Shown here piece by piece: positions 12,148 to 24,371 of a stretch of DNA of 64,000 nt (position 1 is its first letter; each line of letters starts with the position of its first letter). The notes under the pieces are model-generated. The model searched no databases and was not told the DNA's origin. It worked only from the letters and a program-made list of their open reading frames with translations. This DNA comes from Amphiura filiformis. Its lineage: Eukaryota; Echinodermata; Ophiuroidea; Amphilepidida; Amphiuridae. A program made the position numbers and the translations under genes. The stretch is taken from contig NC_092642.1 of the NCBI RefSeq assembly GCF_039555335.1, positions 12,746,743 to 12,810,742 of the forward strand. The letters are read 5' to 3'.

Positions 12148-12250
12148 TTAAGTGTTTGGAAATCTGCGCAAGGAGTTAAGTGTTTGGAAATCTGCACAAG
12201 GAGTTATGTGTTTGGAAATCTGCGCAATGAGTTAAGTGTTTGAAAATCTG
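12148..12250 (+). repeat. 28-bp tandem repeat TTAAGTGTTTGGAAATCTGC...
   Basis: About four imperfect units of TTAAGTGTTTGGAAATCTGC plus GCAAGGAG. Block B has three units at 36044-36118. The 5.7-kb element entered the TTAA that begins such a unit. Confidence 0.8.
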
Positions 12251-12560
12251 TCATCATAAGCTATCATAATCATAGTGATACAACGCGATGGCCAGTTCCA
12301 GCACAACTCGGAACCCCGGGCTCGGATCACGTGAAAATGTACCTTTTGAGATATATTGCAATGAAAATGTGCACACAAATTATATTTTTTTGTGGTTTCC
12401 TTCATACGTCTCCAGATATTATTATTTCCTTACCTGTGTGTACTTTACTTCTGGTGCAGTCATTTTTTCCTGTTACCTGCAGAACCAATGCAGAATAGTA
12501 CAATATAATACGAGGACCAAACTATACCAATGTGGTTTAGCGTAAAGAACGAAATGCAAA

Positions 12561-15500
12561 AGAGAGCTGAGTCAGGTTGTTTATGTGCTCCGATAGTTCT
12601 ATTTACATATATCGGTTCAAGTCCACGCAGTTTTGATATATTGTACGTACTAGTACAATACGCGCCGTCAGCTGTGCCAGACTACTGCATGCAGTGTGTA
12701 TGTGCAGGGGGGTGACACTAAATTCACGGCTTTTGTTTAGCCACGCAAACCTATTGCAAATTTTGTTGGCTTGCTCTCAACAAAGTGAGGCAAGGTATCG
12801 ATCGGTTATGAATAATTCACATCAACTCTTACTCAGCCCATGTGATTGAGGTCACCACATAAAGGTGTCGTAAGTTTAGCGAATCGAACCTGTTGAAGAT
12901 AGTAAAAAGCGCCCCCAAGCAAGGTTAGACCGGGCGGAAGTGGGTCAACTACTATGATCCCATCAGGCCACAGTGATTTGTTTCTGCAAGAAAGTCTTTT
13001 AATTTGATAAGGGAATGTCTTGTTGATATAGTAATGTCGAAATTGAAACTAACTATCGATAATAGAAAGGAAATATACGACAAGCATAAGATATGAAATA
13101 CAGTGAGTATTTGAAGTCAAAAAATCATTTGACACTTCACGTGACCTTCCAAAATGGCACCAGCGGCAATAGTTTTTGCCATGTGCTTCATCCCTGTGGA
13201 AAAGTATCCCGAAAAATATCAATCTGCACTAATACACTTCTTGGTGTAGCCTGCCAGTATGAATTATTGTTGAAAAGTAGAATAGCTCCGTAATTTTGAC
13301 ATTTAATTGTATACCGCCACTAATAATCCAAAAATCCGATCTTTATTCATCACGTCTATTGGCTCATTTTCTTACATTGAACTATTATAGGCACTTCAAC
13401 ATCGATGATAACCAGCGTAGACCACAAGACCCCAGAAAAAATCATAGGCTCACGCGATCACGTCAAGCCGTCTGTACACCTGTCTTCAATCATATAATAA
13501 GTCTATAATAGATTGAATACAATACCGTTCTTTGCAAAGATACTAATCTTACAGGTGCAAGTGATTAGCATCTCTTTGACATCTATGGTTCAATGCATCG
13601 GTAGGTCCTACTGCATGAACGTGAGTGCGGGCGATAGCCTATAGTCAAAATTGTATTCATCTATTGTTATGGTAGTTAATCCGATTTAAGTACGTCACTT
13701 ACCCAGCGTGCCTATAAACATATTCTGTTAGGGAGTAGCATACATTAAACAATTACAATTTCAAACTTTGTGATTGGCAATAGGCCCCTACCGGTAGGCC
13801 TACATTAAAAAAGTACGCATGGGTGACACCCAGGAGCGATTATAGTATTTGTTTCCTAGCTACATCATATTGTGATTGTTTCCGTTTGCCATAATTTAAC
13901 ACAGAATAAAAGCAAAACTCACTGAAAAATAACATTTGCAGAAAATCAACTAAGTTTAGGGAGTGTTCAGAAATACTTTGGTGGGATGACAATATATTTT
14001 TCGTGTTACACATTTTAACCCCCACCCCCATCCCCTCTTCGTGAACCAAAATCTTTGTTGACCCCCGGTCTCACAAGTTAATGAACCTAAAACTGTTATG
14101 ACCCCCACCCTCATATTTTAATATTTTAAAGTACAAAACTATTTTGCCCCCCCCCCCCAACATGTACCATTGTGCATCAACCGATAGAGGAAATAATATT
14201 ATTAAATAATACTAAAACTTGTATTCATGTCAGTGTTGTGAGTCGGTAAATTACCGGTTAATTTACATGGTAATTTAGTAAAATAGGGTAAGTTTTAAAA
14301 AAATTAAAACTTCAAATAATATTGTTTTTGTTAAAATGTACGTTCGGCACGCGTCATGGCGTACTCTGCCTGACAAAGCTAGTCTGGTCGGAATGTGCAT
14401 AATAATTATGTTTCGTTCGGTAGCTGATACAAACGGAAACTACTCTGTCCCTTGATCAAACGTCTATTATATTAACGCCCTCTGGCCAGGTCAGACCATC
14501 ATTTTAATAACAATATGCTATTAACATATGAATTGGACACATGCAAATTACGAAGTGTCACATCCTGATTTAATAATCCTTGGTATGTGTGCAGTCACAT
14601 GAATATCAGCCAGGAGGGTGAAAGTGCATAGGAACAATGCCGGAAACTACGTCACGCTATTGTTCGACCTAGGCTACATCATTTTTAACGCATGCGTGTT
14701 CGTCAATACAGCTTTAGACTCATCCACCTTCGCAACACGGTACGTAGAGTGACTAGAGTCACACTGACGGCGGAGGAGAATACTAGCTGGTTTAACTTAT
14801 ATATTTGTGTACTAAAATATAAGGACACGTGAATAAAATCATGTAGAAGACAAAATGGCTGCTAATCCGCCTATTGTCTAGACCTAGGCTACATCTTCCG
14901 GTTTCGTCACGTGATTTCAGATGCCTATCCCGACATTCATTATTCCTGTATCAGCTTTCATAGCAAACGACAGAATCCCGAGTCAAAAGATAAGGGGCTG
15001 TTCAATACTTATGAGCCCCGGGGAGGGTAAAATTGGTATAAAAAGCCGGAGCGGGGGAGGGGCGCAATCAATTTTGGCACACATTTACTGGGCACCTTTT
15101 AAATAACACGCTCTAAAAGGCTTAGGAAAACGCAACAAAGGCCCGGAACAATTAGGCCTAAACGTTCAAATAAGGAACCGTTCACAAACTCTTGTTAGGG
15201 GGCTCTGATGCAAAAGGAGGGGCTGGGGCTTAATTTTTTTACCCTTCTAAGGGGGGTGAAAAAATGACCACGCATTTTCCTGGCAAAATTGAGTTTATAT
15301 GCTTTTCTATGGGTTGACCCATAATTTTCATGTCAAAAAAAGAGTGGGGGGCTGCAATTTTGAGATCTGTAATGGGGGGGGCAATTTTCAAGTGTTTGTA
15401 AACGGTCCCTAATGCACAATTTCCTGCTCACAATAAACCCGGGCTACGCTCGCACTCGCATAAATCTTCTCTAGACCCGGGGGCACTCACATATTGGTCT

Positions 15501-15764
15501 GTACGCATGCGTAACCAAAAGATCAAGGACATGGGGGTGTTTTTTTAGGACAAGGCCAGTTACGTGAGTGACGCATTTAGGACAACTGAACAACTTGTTT
15601 AATAGGGTACCGGTACCTTTTCAAATTTTTGGTAAATTACGAGTCCAAATAGGGTAGGCCCTACATTTTTTCATTTTTACTGGCCAAAAAACTCATTAAG
15701 GGGCCAATTTTTATGTTAAATTACCTTATTAAGGGCCTAAATTTGCTGGTAGTGTAAAACTCGT
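12561..15764. other. 3.2 kb without a recognisable gene
   Basis: Open frames are all under 75 codons and unlike any family I know. The stretch has runs of GACCCCC/GGGGGTCA-type low-complexity sequence (13990-14160, 15000-15420), repeated GACCTAGGCTACAT phrases (14667, 14881), and small palindromes such as GTAAATTACCGGTTAATTTAC (14256). The GGGGGTCAT-rich segments resemble those at 18460-18790 and 19250-20330 and are probably one repeat family. Confidence 0.4.
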
Positions 15765-16830
15765 TTTATTTATTTATTTATTTATTTATTTATTATTCAT
15801 TAGGCATTTCAACAAAAATATACAGCAAAATTAGACCAGCAAGCAAGGGGCTGCCAGGGCCCAACAAAAGTGGCAAATAAAGCACTGACATCTAAAAGAT
15901 GAGTGGACCCCACCCTTGCAAGCTGGTCATGAAAATAAACAAAGTATTGCACTATAAATACACATAAAAATTACAAAGATTATTAACACATTAAAAGTAC
16001 AAACAATTTTTTTAAACAGTACTCTGTTAAAAGCATGAAGCCCCAAGATACAAGAGACACAATATATTGCACTTAGCCAAGCAGGATAAAACACACCACA
16101 ACATAATGGGATAATACCCCTCCCACCCTATCACCACAACAAAACATAGATGGCACCAAGGATTACAATTTCTTGAATAGACTGAGTAGTCTCTCAAGTG
16201 GGATTTGAAGCAGTTAAAGCTATTGCACAAATAAATATCAGTGATGTGACGGGGAGGTCAGACCATTTTTTTGTGATGCGTTGGATGGAATGATAAAGAA
16301 AAGAATCAGTTTTGGCTTTGAGATGGTGAAAATAAGGTGATCGGGATGCCTACTATTTGGACGGATTTTATTTAATTAAAGCAGGCATAGCATTGCAGCA
16401 GTGAACATTGAGGAGGCATTTGGAAACAAGTGAAATGGACATGTATTCACGTCTTTGGGACAAATAACTGAGGTAAAGACGCTCCAAACGAACATTGTAC
16501 TCCTCCTCGCAACGCTTCAGATGGAGAATAGCCCTGGTGGCTGTCCTTTGAACGCGTTCAAGAGCATTTTTGAGACGCTTTGTGTGGGGCATCCAGACAG
16601 GGGAGCAATAATCGAGGATGGGCAAGACCATGGTCCTATATAATTGGAGGAGAACCTCTGGGGGAGATTCCCCGGCCACATGGCGAATAAAACCGAGAAG
16701 TTTGTTGATGGATATGAAGTACGTTTACGAGTGATAGATATAAATTTACATTTGGTTAGAGCCGAAGGTCCCAGGTCCTGGTCAAATCCTGAATGGTCAG
16801 TGAAATTTTCCCACCAGCTGCCATTATGTA
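15765..16830 (-). mobile_element. 5'-truncated LINE (CR1/L2-like), tail in TTTA repeats
   Basis: On the minus strand the end is an (AAAT)n tail (seen as TTTATTTATTTATT at 15766-15793). This is preceded by 3' untranslated sequence and the C-terminal part of a reverse transcriptase. Only the last part of the element is present, as is usual for LINE insertions. Confidence 0.75.
16368..16679 (-). pseudogene. Reverse transcriptase C-terminal fragment (LINE)
   Basis: The frame contains LLQLYRTMVLPILDYCSPVW followed by MPH...LERVQRTATR. This is the standard thumb-side region of CR1/L2/Jockey reverse transcriptases, where the family reads 'LYK.LVRP.LEYCSPVW.P....I..LE.VQRRATR'. It lacks the YADD/FADD catalytic part, which would lie upstream and is not in the genome here. 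The reading frame is broken upstream of about 16685. It is a dead copy. Confidence 0.75.
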
Positions 16831-16894
16831 GGCCCTATGTGGAGACTTGTGTTAAAAAACGTTTCTCCAAATTGAATATAATATAATTTGATGT

Positions 16895-17685
16895 GTAGTC
16901 AGTAGACTATGCCATAGTCGATTTTTGCAATAAAAGCATGTTACTAATGTTAATCATGATGAAAGCATTTAGTTGAACTCGAAATTATACTGATATTTAT
17001 TACATCAAAATACTAGTATAAAATTGTTATGAAAAATTTTATATAATTATATTAGTGACAGTAAAAAGTAAAGTGTACGTAGGCTTATATTATTGAATGC
17101 AACATATCATAATGTCATAATTGTATTGGCACTTCAATACTGAACAATTCTGATTTTAGAATCTGCCAGTTTATTAATCGCGAAATTCCATGTTAAAAAT
17201 AGACTATGGACTTTCAATTTTAAACGGGATTTTGAACGGGCAAAGTCCCTAACACTCACACTGTCAATCATACTTGTTTATCAATCAAATTTAACCGCAA
17301 GCAAATACAAGACGCGCTCATGCACTCACTGACGCGTTCATGCAATTACACAACACAAAAGCCGCATACTTGTGTACCATGTAGTTAGTTAATGGTAATG
17401 ACAGGTACCCGGAGGATTTAAACCATAACGAGATCTGGGCGACCAAGCACAAGCCAGATCCATTTAAAGATGCATTACATCATGGCCAATTTTAGTAGGC
17501 CAGATTTCCGACAATCTCATCCATAGAAGCTCATAGACAGCCGTGTTAAGCATGAAAACCACAATCCAAAGTCAGTTGTCCACTTGGGAAGCTAACAAAC
17601 AGAGGGAGTAGGGTGACTGAAAAGATCAGATGTGAAAATCAATTGTGCACACATTAATTAAATCAGAGTTTTAAGCTTAAATACA
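16895..17685 (+). repeat. Dispersed 0.75-kb repeat, inverted copy at 55292-56035
   Basis: Shared landmarks are GACTATGCCATAGTCGA, GTACGTAGGCTTATATTAT and AACCATAACGAGATCTGGGCG, with GACTGAAAAGATCAGATGTG at the other end. The second copy is in the opposite orientation inside an ALDH intron. No ORF. The end near 16900 is a perfect short palindrome, GACTATGCCATAGTC. Class unknown. Confidence 0.7.
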
Positions 17686-18222
17686 ATATCCAGAGTATGC
17701 ACAATGGGCAAGTGGACTACGGGGTAGTCTATGTAATCAGCAGAGAAAATAAATGGGAACGTCTTTTATGTATCTATTATCGTTAATATATAATATAAAT
17801 AATAGGGATCCAAGAAATTACCCTTGTGGTACACCTGATAGTTTTAAAAAACCTAAAATTTAATAACATAATTCAAATCACGGCGGCAGCTAGTCACTGG
17901 GCCGCAGAGTGCGAATACCTATTTATTTTGGAAGGTTCGTGTTTGTTTTAAATTTTGGGGCGTTTTTCCAAAATGTGATATTTTGGTGATATTTCAAAAA
18001 AGCGACATGCCAAAGACAACTCTTTGGGCACAAAGTTTGTTATAGTTATTGCAGTTCTTTCACACATACCTACGTTACCAGTTGCTTTGGTGATTTACTA
18101 ATATTATATGTTTTGTGACTGCAATTTAGCGTTTTCAACGCGTTTTAAGCTTATAATGAAATTAACGTGAATATATAGTCCCGCTGCTTTCGGTGAGACA
18201 CTAGACACCGTAAAGGCGGGTA

Positions 18223-19235
18223 TGGCAAGCTAAGCGGCTCAGAACGTGGGACTAGCTACGCGCAGCTTCTTTCTCGTTACGTGCAGCTTATTAACCAATC
18301 AGATTCGCGGTTTTAAACACGTGGAGCTGATGTAAACATCCTCTCTCACAAATATTACGTTGTTAATTTTTGTAAATGAAAATATCTGTAGTATATCAGC
18401 AAAAAATGGTATAGGTGCTATTAAAGTAATATCTGAACAGAATGATGATTGTTCTATATTTAGGGGCTATCATTTTCTTCGGAAGGGGATCCCAAATATA
18501 GGGGTCATACGTTTTTGGAAAAAGAAAAAATAAGGGGGGGGGGGGGTCATAAATTGATAATGACAAAATGTAGGGAGTCACAAGATGACTACAGATAGTG
18601 TGTTTATTGTATTCAAAAGACTGATTTCAATACAATTTTAGCCTGTCTAGGGGTAAGGTGTATCGGTGGTGGGAGTCGGGGGTCATAACATTTTGATGCC
18701 GAAATAGTGAGGGCCGCAATTTATTGACGCCGACTTTTTGTAAATTTAGGAACCCCCCCGTTCCGAAAAAAATGATGACCCATTTTACTCTCTCCATATT
18801 TACTAGTGGCATGTGATATCGCTTTCCCTGCAATATCTTTACACAGCGCTTTACATCAGTAGTAGTTGTTGTTTGACCTTCATATCCCCTGCACCGCTAA
18901 TACAGCCCGAGTATAAAGTTACTTGCTATTAAACACGGTGTAAACTTGGAAACACTAAATAAATATGCTTTGTGTCATTTTAGCCAGGCATTAGCAACAT
19001 GTTCTCTTGACACGTGCTGTGATTTGGCCTCTTTACCCGTTCGTTATCTATGCTAATTCCGTAAATTAATTACAAGATAATAATTGTGAAAGAGGATACC
19101 TATAACTATACTACGCGCAGCTAACGACCCAACCACGTGTTTAAATTTGACTATTTTGATTGGTCAAACAGCTGCTCGTAACGAGAAAGAAGCTACGCGT
19201 AGCTGTTCCACGCTTTTGGCCCCCTTGGCTTGCCA
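18223..19235. mobile_element. 1.0-kb inverted-repeat DNA element, TA target, ends TGGCAAGC
   Basis: TA occurs at both ends (18221-18222, 19236-19237). The first about 130 bp (TGGCAAGC...AGCTACGCGCAGCTTCTTTCTCGTTACG) pair with the last 130 bp. The interior is low-complexity GGGGGTCAT-type sequence with no coding potential. Likely a Tc/mariner-type MITE. Confidence 0.7.
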
Positions 19236-19425
19236 TAGGCGGGTCTTTCAGTGAGAAGGTCTCAAAAAAGGGGGAGGGGGTCTTTTTGTGAGACTGTGGA
19301 AAATCTGACAAAATATGGGGTCATTCAGTGTGACTGGGAAAAAAATTTGGTCATGATATAAAAGCTGATACAAAATTTTCAAAATGTCATCAACATTTGA
19401 AGACAAATAATGAAAAAATGGGGTC

Positions 19426-20272
19426 ATTTATTTATTTATTTATTTATTTTATTCATATTTATCCAGGGTAGCCCAATTCAGCCGATAGCTGGTCTTACAT
19501 GGGGCCCTGCAATACATTTACATAACATTAAAAGGCAACAATTTTCAACATGCAATTTATATAACATATACAACTATTAGATACAAAATTAAAATACAGA
19601 AATATATACAATTTTCAAAGTAAAATAGAAATACATAATTAACAAGTACATGCTCAATTTTTTAAGACTTGAATCTTTGCTTGAAAGTCTGCACATTGAT
19701 TGAACTTCTTACATCATTACTCAGTTTATTCCAAACCTCGAACCCACTGTATGAAAAAGATGATTTAAAGTACCCAGTGTCATAACCATTTGTGCAAGGC
19801 GGTAGAGCCAATAAATTGGACGCAGCTTGTCTGGTGTTCACGTTATGCTTTTCATAAACATAAGAAAACAAAACCTGTTGATAAGGTACTGTGGTGATAT
19901 ATCATTAAGACATTTAAACATTAACAGTGATTTGAAATACATTGCACGATTTGGAAGTGATTCCCATCCTAATATTGGAAACATTATATCAGAAGACGTA
20001 ATGTAGTTGGCACGCAATATTATTCTAGCACATCGCTTTTGTAAAACACATAATATTTACGTACATCTTCATTGAAGCGACCAAACCAAACTACACTGCA
20101 ATAGTCGAACTGCGGTTGGATAAGAGCCTTATATAAAACATTAAGAGTGCGAACGTCAAGAAATGTTTTTAGACGTCTCAAGAGTCCTATTTTACAAAAT
20201 AATTTCTGTATGACTGAATTAATATGATCGTGCCAAAGTAATTTAGAATCTATCTTTCTGGGTGAGAGGGAG
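19426..20272 (-). mobile_element. 5'-truncated LINE with target duplication
   Basis: The minus-strand tail is (AAAT)n (seen as TTTATTTATTTATTT at 19427-19446). GAAAAAATGGGGTCA at the left and GAAAAATGGGGGTCA at the right flank the insert, which fits a target-site duplication of about 14 bp. It interrupts a GGGGTCA-type low-complexity repeat. Confidence 0.75.
19662..20262 (-). pseudogene. LINE reverse transcriptase C-terminal fragment
   Basis: Minus-strand translation gives, in order, IDSKLLWHDHINSVIQK, LNVLYKALIQPQFDYCSVVW and, after a frame break near 19880, GFEVWNKLSNDVRS with FKQRF at the end. These are the thumb and C-terminal landmarks of Jockey/CR1-like reverse transcriptases (W..HI, LY..LI.P.FDYC..VW, WN.L...IR). 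The catalytic FADD box is not present. Different family from the LINE at 15765. Confidence 0.75.
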
Positions 20273-20429
20273 TTGAAAAATGGGGGTCAATGTGGCCGCA
20301 CATCCTCGTCACCCATTTTAAGTGAATGCCCCCAGGCGATCAGGTGGGCTTAGTTTATAGTCGGATCACGAAAGAAGAAATCCTATTTGTGTGTACACTA
20401 TGAAAACACAAATCTTTGCAGCGTGTGGT

Positions 20430-20650
20430 GAAATTTAATTATCCACTATTTTGTATTATAAACAAAAATATTAGAAACAAAATAAACTCCAATTCAGTAA
20501 ACGGTATACTAGTATTTATTAGGCAGTTTATTTATTACACTCTGGGTAAAGACCCACACAATGCCAAAATTTCTTGCATTTGGTTGCATTTAATGCCATC
20601 CTATCATGCTTATGCAACATTGTGCAAGGAGAAAATAGAAAATATATTTC
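20430..20650 (+). repeat. Dispersed repeat also split around the 42639-43615 palindrome
   Basis: The string TTGTATTATAAACAAAAATATTAGAAACAAAATAAA resembles 42600-42636, and the stretch GACCCACACAATGCCAAAATTTC...GCATTTGGTTG resembles 43665-43710. The 977-bp palindrome seems to sit inside another copy of this repeat. A 106-codon open frame here (20416-20736) is treated as chance. Confidence 0.45.
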
Positions 20651-20948
20651 ATTTCGAAAATTATACTGATCAGGCTAAAATAGTATTTTACATGTACCAT
20701 ACACTTGGCTTTTTAATTTTGTTGGCTATGCAGTGAATGCAAAGGGTATTCTTTGTGTCCTTTGAATAAAAGAAGACTCAGATAAGGGAAGACTAGAATA
20801 CGATCCTGGTATCCAAAATTAGTTAAGGGGATTACGTGAGCATTAGTCGGATAGAACTTTCTTGTGAGCGTAAAGTCAGGTATGACTAACATGATTTGCT
20901 TTAATATTGACATCTGAGGTGTATAGAATAAGAAAATGTTTATTTAAA

Positions 20949-21611
20949 ATGGGCACCCTTCAGCATTCCGTGAAATCTGGGGTCAAAGTTTACAGGGGGG
21001 GGGGGTCAAAACTCAAAATTGTTCAAATTTGGTTATAACATATTTTAAAATATTCCTCAGGTCTCAAGGATTCATAAAATATACAGTTTGACCCACATGC
21101 GACTACTCAGTCTCGAGTTACTGGCAAAAAGGTCAACGGTTGGAATATGGGCTCCACAAGGTCAAACACAGAAAAGTGATGAAAATGGTCATTTAAAAAA
21201 TGTTTGTGTTGTTATAATAATTCAGAAAAATAGTTTGCACTACTTACGATGTTTCGTTACTATGGTAACACAGGAAAGGAGTTACTGCCCACTGCATGAG
21301 TCAAATTGATGTTTTCCCGCGTTGCCAAGGTAACGATATATCCTATATAGTGAAAATTATTCTTTTTCTGAATTATTTTAACAAGACAAACATTTTGAGA
21401 CCATTTTGATCAAAATCGGATAATATTTTGTGTTTCATCCATGTAGAGCCCAAATTTCAACCTTTGACCATTTTGCTAATAACTCTAGAATGATTGGTCG
21501 TAGGTAGGTTAAACTATATATTTTATGAATTCTTGTGATATGAGGAATATTTTGGCTTTTGCCCCCCTGTATAACCTTTGACCTCATTTTTCTTTTGCTC
21601 AAGGGGGCCCA
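20949..21611. mobile_element. Inverted-repeat element, about 210-bp arms
   Basis: GGTCAAAGTTTACAGGGGGG...CATAAAATATACAGTTT at the left pairs with the inverse of AAACTATATATTTTATGAATTC...GTATAACCTTTGACC at the right. The ends are near ATGGGCACCC / GGGGGCCCAT. No ORF. The target duplication is not clear. Confidence 0.6.
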
Positions 21612-22228
21612 TCAGGCACCTGTCATTTTTGACCTCTCAACATGTTAGGCATTAACTTTAAGCAACAAAATATTAGTCATACGCAACTTTACACTAAAGG
21701 GGAAAGAACAAAAGACCTCTACTCGACTACATGTACAGTAGTGCGCTTTTAGTTGTTATATTATTATTTGGTTTAAACCAACCTCAGTCGCAAGATTAAA
21801 TGTATGTTATTCTGAAGTTCATCGAATTAACACTAATGTATTTAATTACAACCCTGAATATAAATATCACAGAATTATGAAACCAAAAGCTACCAAACCA
21901 GGACTTCAGCCAACTTCCAATGAACGTTGTTTTGCCATGTCTAAGAATTTTTCTCTGGAATTTTAACGATAACCTATAGAAATGGGAAGAAGCAAAACAT
22001 GTATATATTTTAATGTATTCTGACGAGTCTAGGTCGGCTTCGGCTAGCCTGCATGAAACAATATTGTAAATAATGCTTTAATAAATCACCAAGTCTATTT
22101 TAAATGTATATTTTAATGTATGAATATAGCAAACTAATTTGAAATAAAGTAAATCGAATACCAGCAGACTACAATAAATCGTTGTTCCTATTTTACCTGT
22201 AAAGTGCCTTAGAAAAAAATAAACAAAG

Positions 22229-22274
22229 ATAGATAGATAGATAGATAGATAGATTTTTAGATAGATAGATAGAT
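22229..22274. repeat. (GATA)n microsatellite at the LINE tail
   Basis: AGATAGATAGATAGATAGAT, interrupted once by TTTTT, at the 3' end of the minus-strand LINE. Confidence 0.85.
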
Positions 22275-22694
22275 TATAGATTTATTAGATTTAGATTTAT
22301 TATTATCTTTTCACTCATTACATGATACAAGAAAAATACATAAGAATAATACATTATAAAGATATAAATAATTATACAAATATAATAATTATGGAAATGC
22401 ATAATACAACGATGAGTGAAGGAATTACAGTAAAGGCCCAAAGGCCTGTAGCTCTGTAACCCCTTGATACAGGTATATGGCATTTATTTGACATGGCAGC
22501 AGGTTGGTAGACAACAAAAATGCTGAGTCCAACCAACCAGCTGTCATGTCCATCAATGACATATCCTATGTTAACATTTAAGGAAAAAAACAAAGAAAAA
22601 ACAAAAACAAAATGCACATATCAAAAACTAATTATTGAAGTAAATTTATGAAATTAATGAACAAAATATTGGTGAGGTACACATGATTGAAAGA

Positions 22695-23405
22695 CTAAGA
22701 ATAGCTTTGCATAAGATGTTGTTTATACTTTTTCCGGAATTGCTTCACTGATGACGAGCACTTGATATCAGAATCAATAGCATTCCAAAGCTTTATACCT
22801 GCATATTTAATAGATTTCTCACAAAAGACTTTCTTGACTCGAGGTAAGATGAGATTGTTTCTATATCTAGTGTTTATAGCGTGAATTTCAGAGTGCTTTG
22901 TAAAAAGGTCGTCAAAAACATTGGGTAATAAGCAATTTGTATATTTATACATGAATGTCCCAAGCTCTAGAGCGTACATATCTTTGATGCTTAAAGTATT
23001 ATATTTAAGTAATAGAGGATTAGTTCTAGATCTGTAATTACTGTTACTAATAATACGCAATGGTCTTTTTTGAATTTTAAACAGATTATGAATATATGAA
23101 GAGCAGGCACATCCCCATGCTAAAATACTATAATTCATGTACGGCAAGACTAACGAACAATATAATGTATACAAAGCTTCACTGGGTAGAAAATGTTTAA
23201 CTCTGTTAATGACGCCGACATTTCGAGAACAAGTTTTAATGACATTTACAATATGCTCCTTCCAAGTAAGATTTTGATCAATTTGAAGGCCTAGAAACTT
23301 TGTGCTGGTGACTCTTTCAAGAGGGGTGACTTCACTATCATTTGAGTCAAGACAAAGATGTAGAGTATAGTCAGAGCATGTATTTTTACCACTGCCAAGT
23401 AACAT
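22695..23405 (-). pseudogene. LINE reverse transcriptase, thumb and C-terminal part
   Basis: A 236-codon frame with TKFLGLQIDQNLTWKEHI near residue 36, then LYTLYCSLVLPYMNYSILAW, and KYAGIKLWNAIDSDIK near the C terminus. This is the order expected for a Jockey/CR1-type polymerase downstream of its catalytic palm. It continues the frame at 23406-23905, but a single missing A in an A-run near 23417 puts the two halves out of frame. The copy is therefore inactive. Confidence 0.85.
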
Positions 23406-23905
23406 GTAGTTGGTTTTTTGGCGTTTACAGATAGTTTGTTTACTTTAAACCATCTGTCTATATGAGTAAGCTCTTTATTCATTACTGTTTCTACCTCCTC
23501 AAGTTGGCTGTGTGAGAAAAACAAGTTGGTATCATCTGCAAAGGATATAACATCGAGAGAATTTGTAACGAGATGGATATCATTCACATACAGAATAAAG
23601 AGCAGTGGCCCCAATATTGACCCCTGAGGCACGCCACAAGTGATATTTTTGCTCTCTGATGAAACACCATTGTAAGTTACAAACTGTTTTCTGTTACACA
23701 GATAGTCTTTAAACCAGTCATAACATACACCTCTAAAGCCATAATGGTATAGTTTACTAAGAAGTATTGAGTGATCAATTGTATCGAACGCTTTCGATAA
23801 ATCCAGGAAGATACCAGCAGTAAATTTGTTTTCATTTACTGCGTCCGTAATTTTATTCACCAAATCTATCACTGCCATATATGTACTGTGGACAATTTTG
23901 AGGCA
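23406..23905 (-). pseudogene. LINE reverse transcriptase, catalytic palm fragment
   Basis: The frame shows FLDLSKAFDTIDHSILLSKL, then GVPQGSILGPLLFILYVNDI, then the catalytic box FADDTN, all intact. The family is a non-LTR retrotransposon polymerase of Jockey/CR1 type. The protein starts at the HSTYMAVIDL segment, so the endonuclease and fingers are missing: the element is 5'-truncated exactly where it meets the GCAATAATTATGAG palindrome. Downstream it is out of frame with the thumb region. Confidence 0.85.
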
Positions 23906-23911
23906 GTTAAG

Positions 23912-24035
23912 GGCCTGTGCAATAATTATGAGACCGGATGGGGAGGTCAAATTTCAAAACGGTGTGACAAATTGCTTTCCTCGCCCCTGCCCTATTTTAC
24001 CCCTCCACCTATGGCTCATAATTATTGCACAGCCA
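23912..24035. mobile_element. Short palindromic MITE, ends GGCTGTGCAATAATTATGAG
   Basis: GTGCAATAATTATGAG at the left and CTCATAATTATTGCAC at the right are inverse copies around about 90 bp of CCCCTCC-rich sequence. A diverged copy lies at the paralogous position 45180-45345, so it predates the block duplication. Confidence 0.7.
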
Positions 24036-24371
24036 ATTTGATGCAGGTTAACTCTCTTCACGCGGGTGTCGACTGCAGACGACAAGTTTTTTAAAAAATA
24101 TTAAAATTCAAAAATTTCAGAAATGTAAATTTTTATGACCATATTTGGAATCAGCATGAAAAATGCATTAAAATGAGTACAAACAAGCCTAGTATTAGTT
24201 CAGTAGTTCTTGATATTTTGAGAAAATATTTGAAAACTTGACCTTTTTCTGTTGAAGTACATGGCTAGCATGTAGAGCAAATTTAAGTAAGCTATTTCTC
24301 AAATCAAACTTTAGGTATCTATAATCTTGATAGATGAAAGTCCTTTCTTTATAAACCTTATTATCTATCTT

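Larger units (their letters stand above)
1..12560. repeat. Duplicated repeat block A (second copy at 30324-36455)
   Basis: From the first base, the sequence aligns by eye with 30324 onward: the same 174-bp tandem units, the same CCCGTACCCGTACTCATGG minisatellite, and the same AT-rich stretches and right end near 12560. Differences are indels: block A carries extra elements at 1856-2520, 2884-3472, 4962-5459 and 6471-12147, while block B carries an extra 1.66 kb at 32583-34243. No conserved protein-coding gene is visible in it. It could be a segmental duplication or two copies of a large, decayed mobile element; a third copy of the right end only (60870-61320) favours a dispersed repeat. Confidence 0.8.
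22208..23905 (-). mobile_element. 5'-truncated LINE (Jockey/CR1-like) inserted in ALDH block copy 1
   Basis: The insert holds the reverse transcriptase frame, 3' sequence and a tetranucleotide tail (GATA on this strand). The paralogous position in ALDH block copy 2 (near 45175) reads straight through without it, so the insertion followed the block duplication. Confidence 0.8.

Noticed and set aside
12288..12545. Small frame starting MASSSTTRNPG, also at 36159-36368 in block B
   Set aside because: Start and first 30 codons are shared, but the differences seen (Leu/Phe, Ser/Ala, Cys/Tyr) change the amino acid and the frames then diverge, so there is no sign of selection on a protein.
13840..14049. 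CCCCCACC/GGGGGTCA-rich segments as possible coding exons (repeated DPPPP-like frames)
   Set aside because: Similar runs at 15000-15420, 18460-18790 and 19250-20330 show low-complexity repeat DNA without a stable frame.
20416..20736. 106-codon open frame
   Set aside because: Part of a dispersed non-coding repeat related to 42570-42636 and 43618-43740; not conserved as a frame there.
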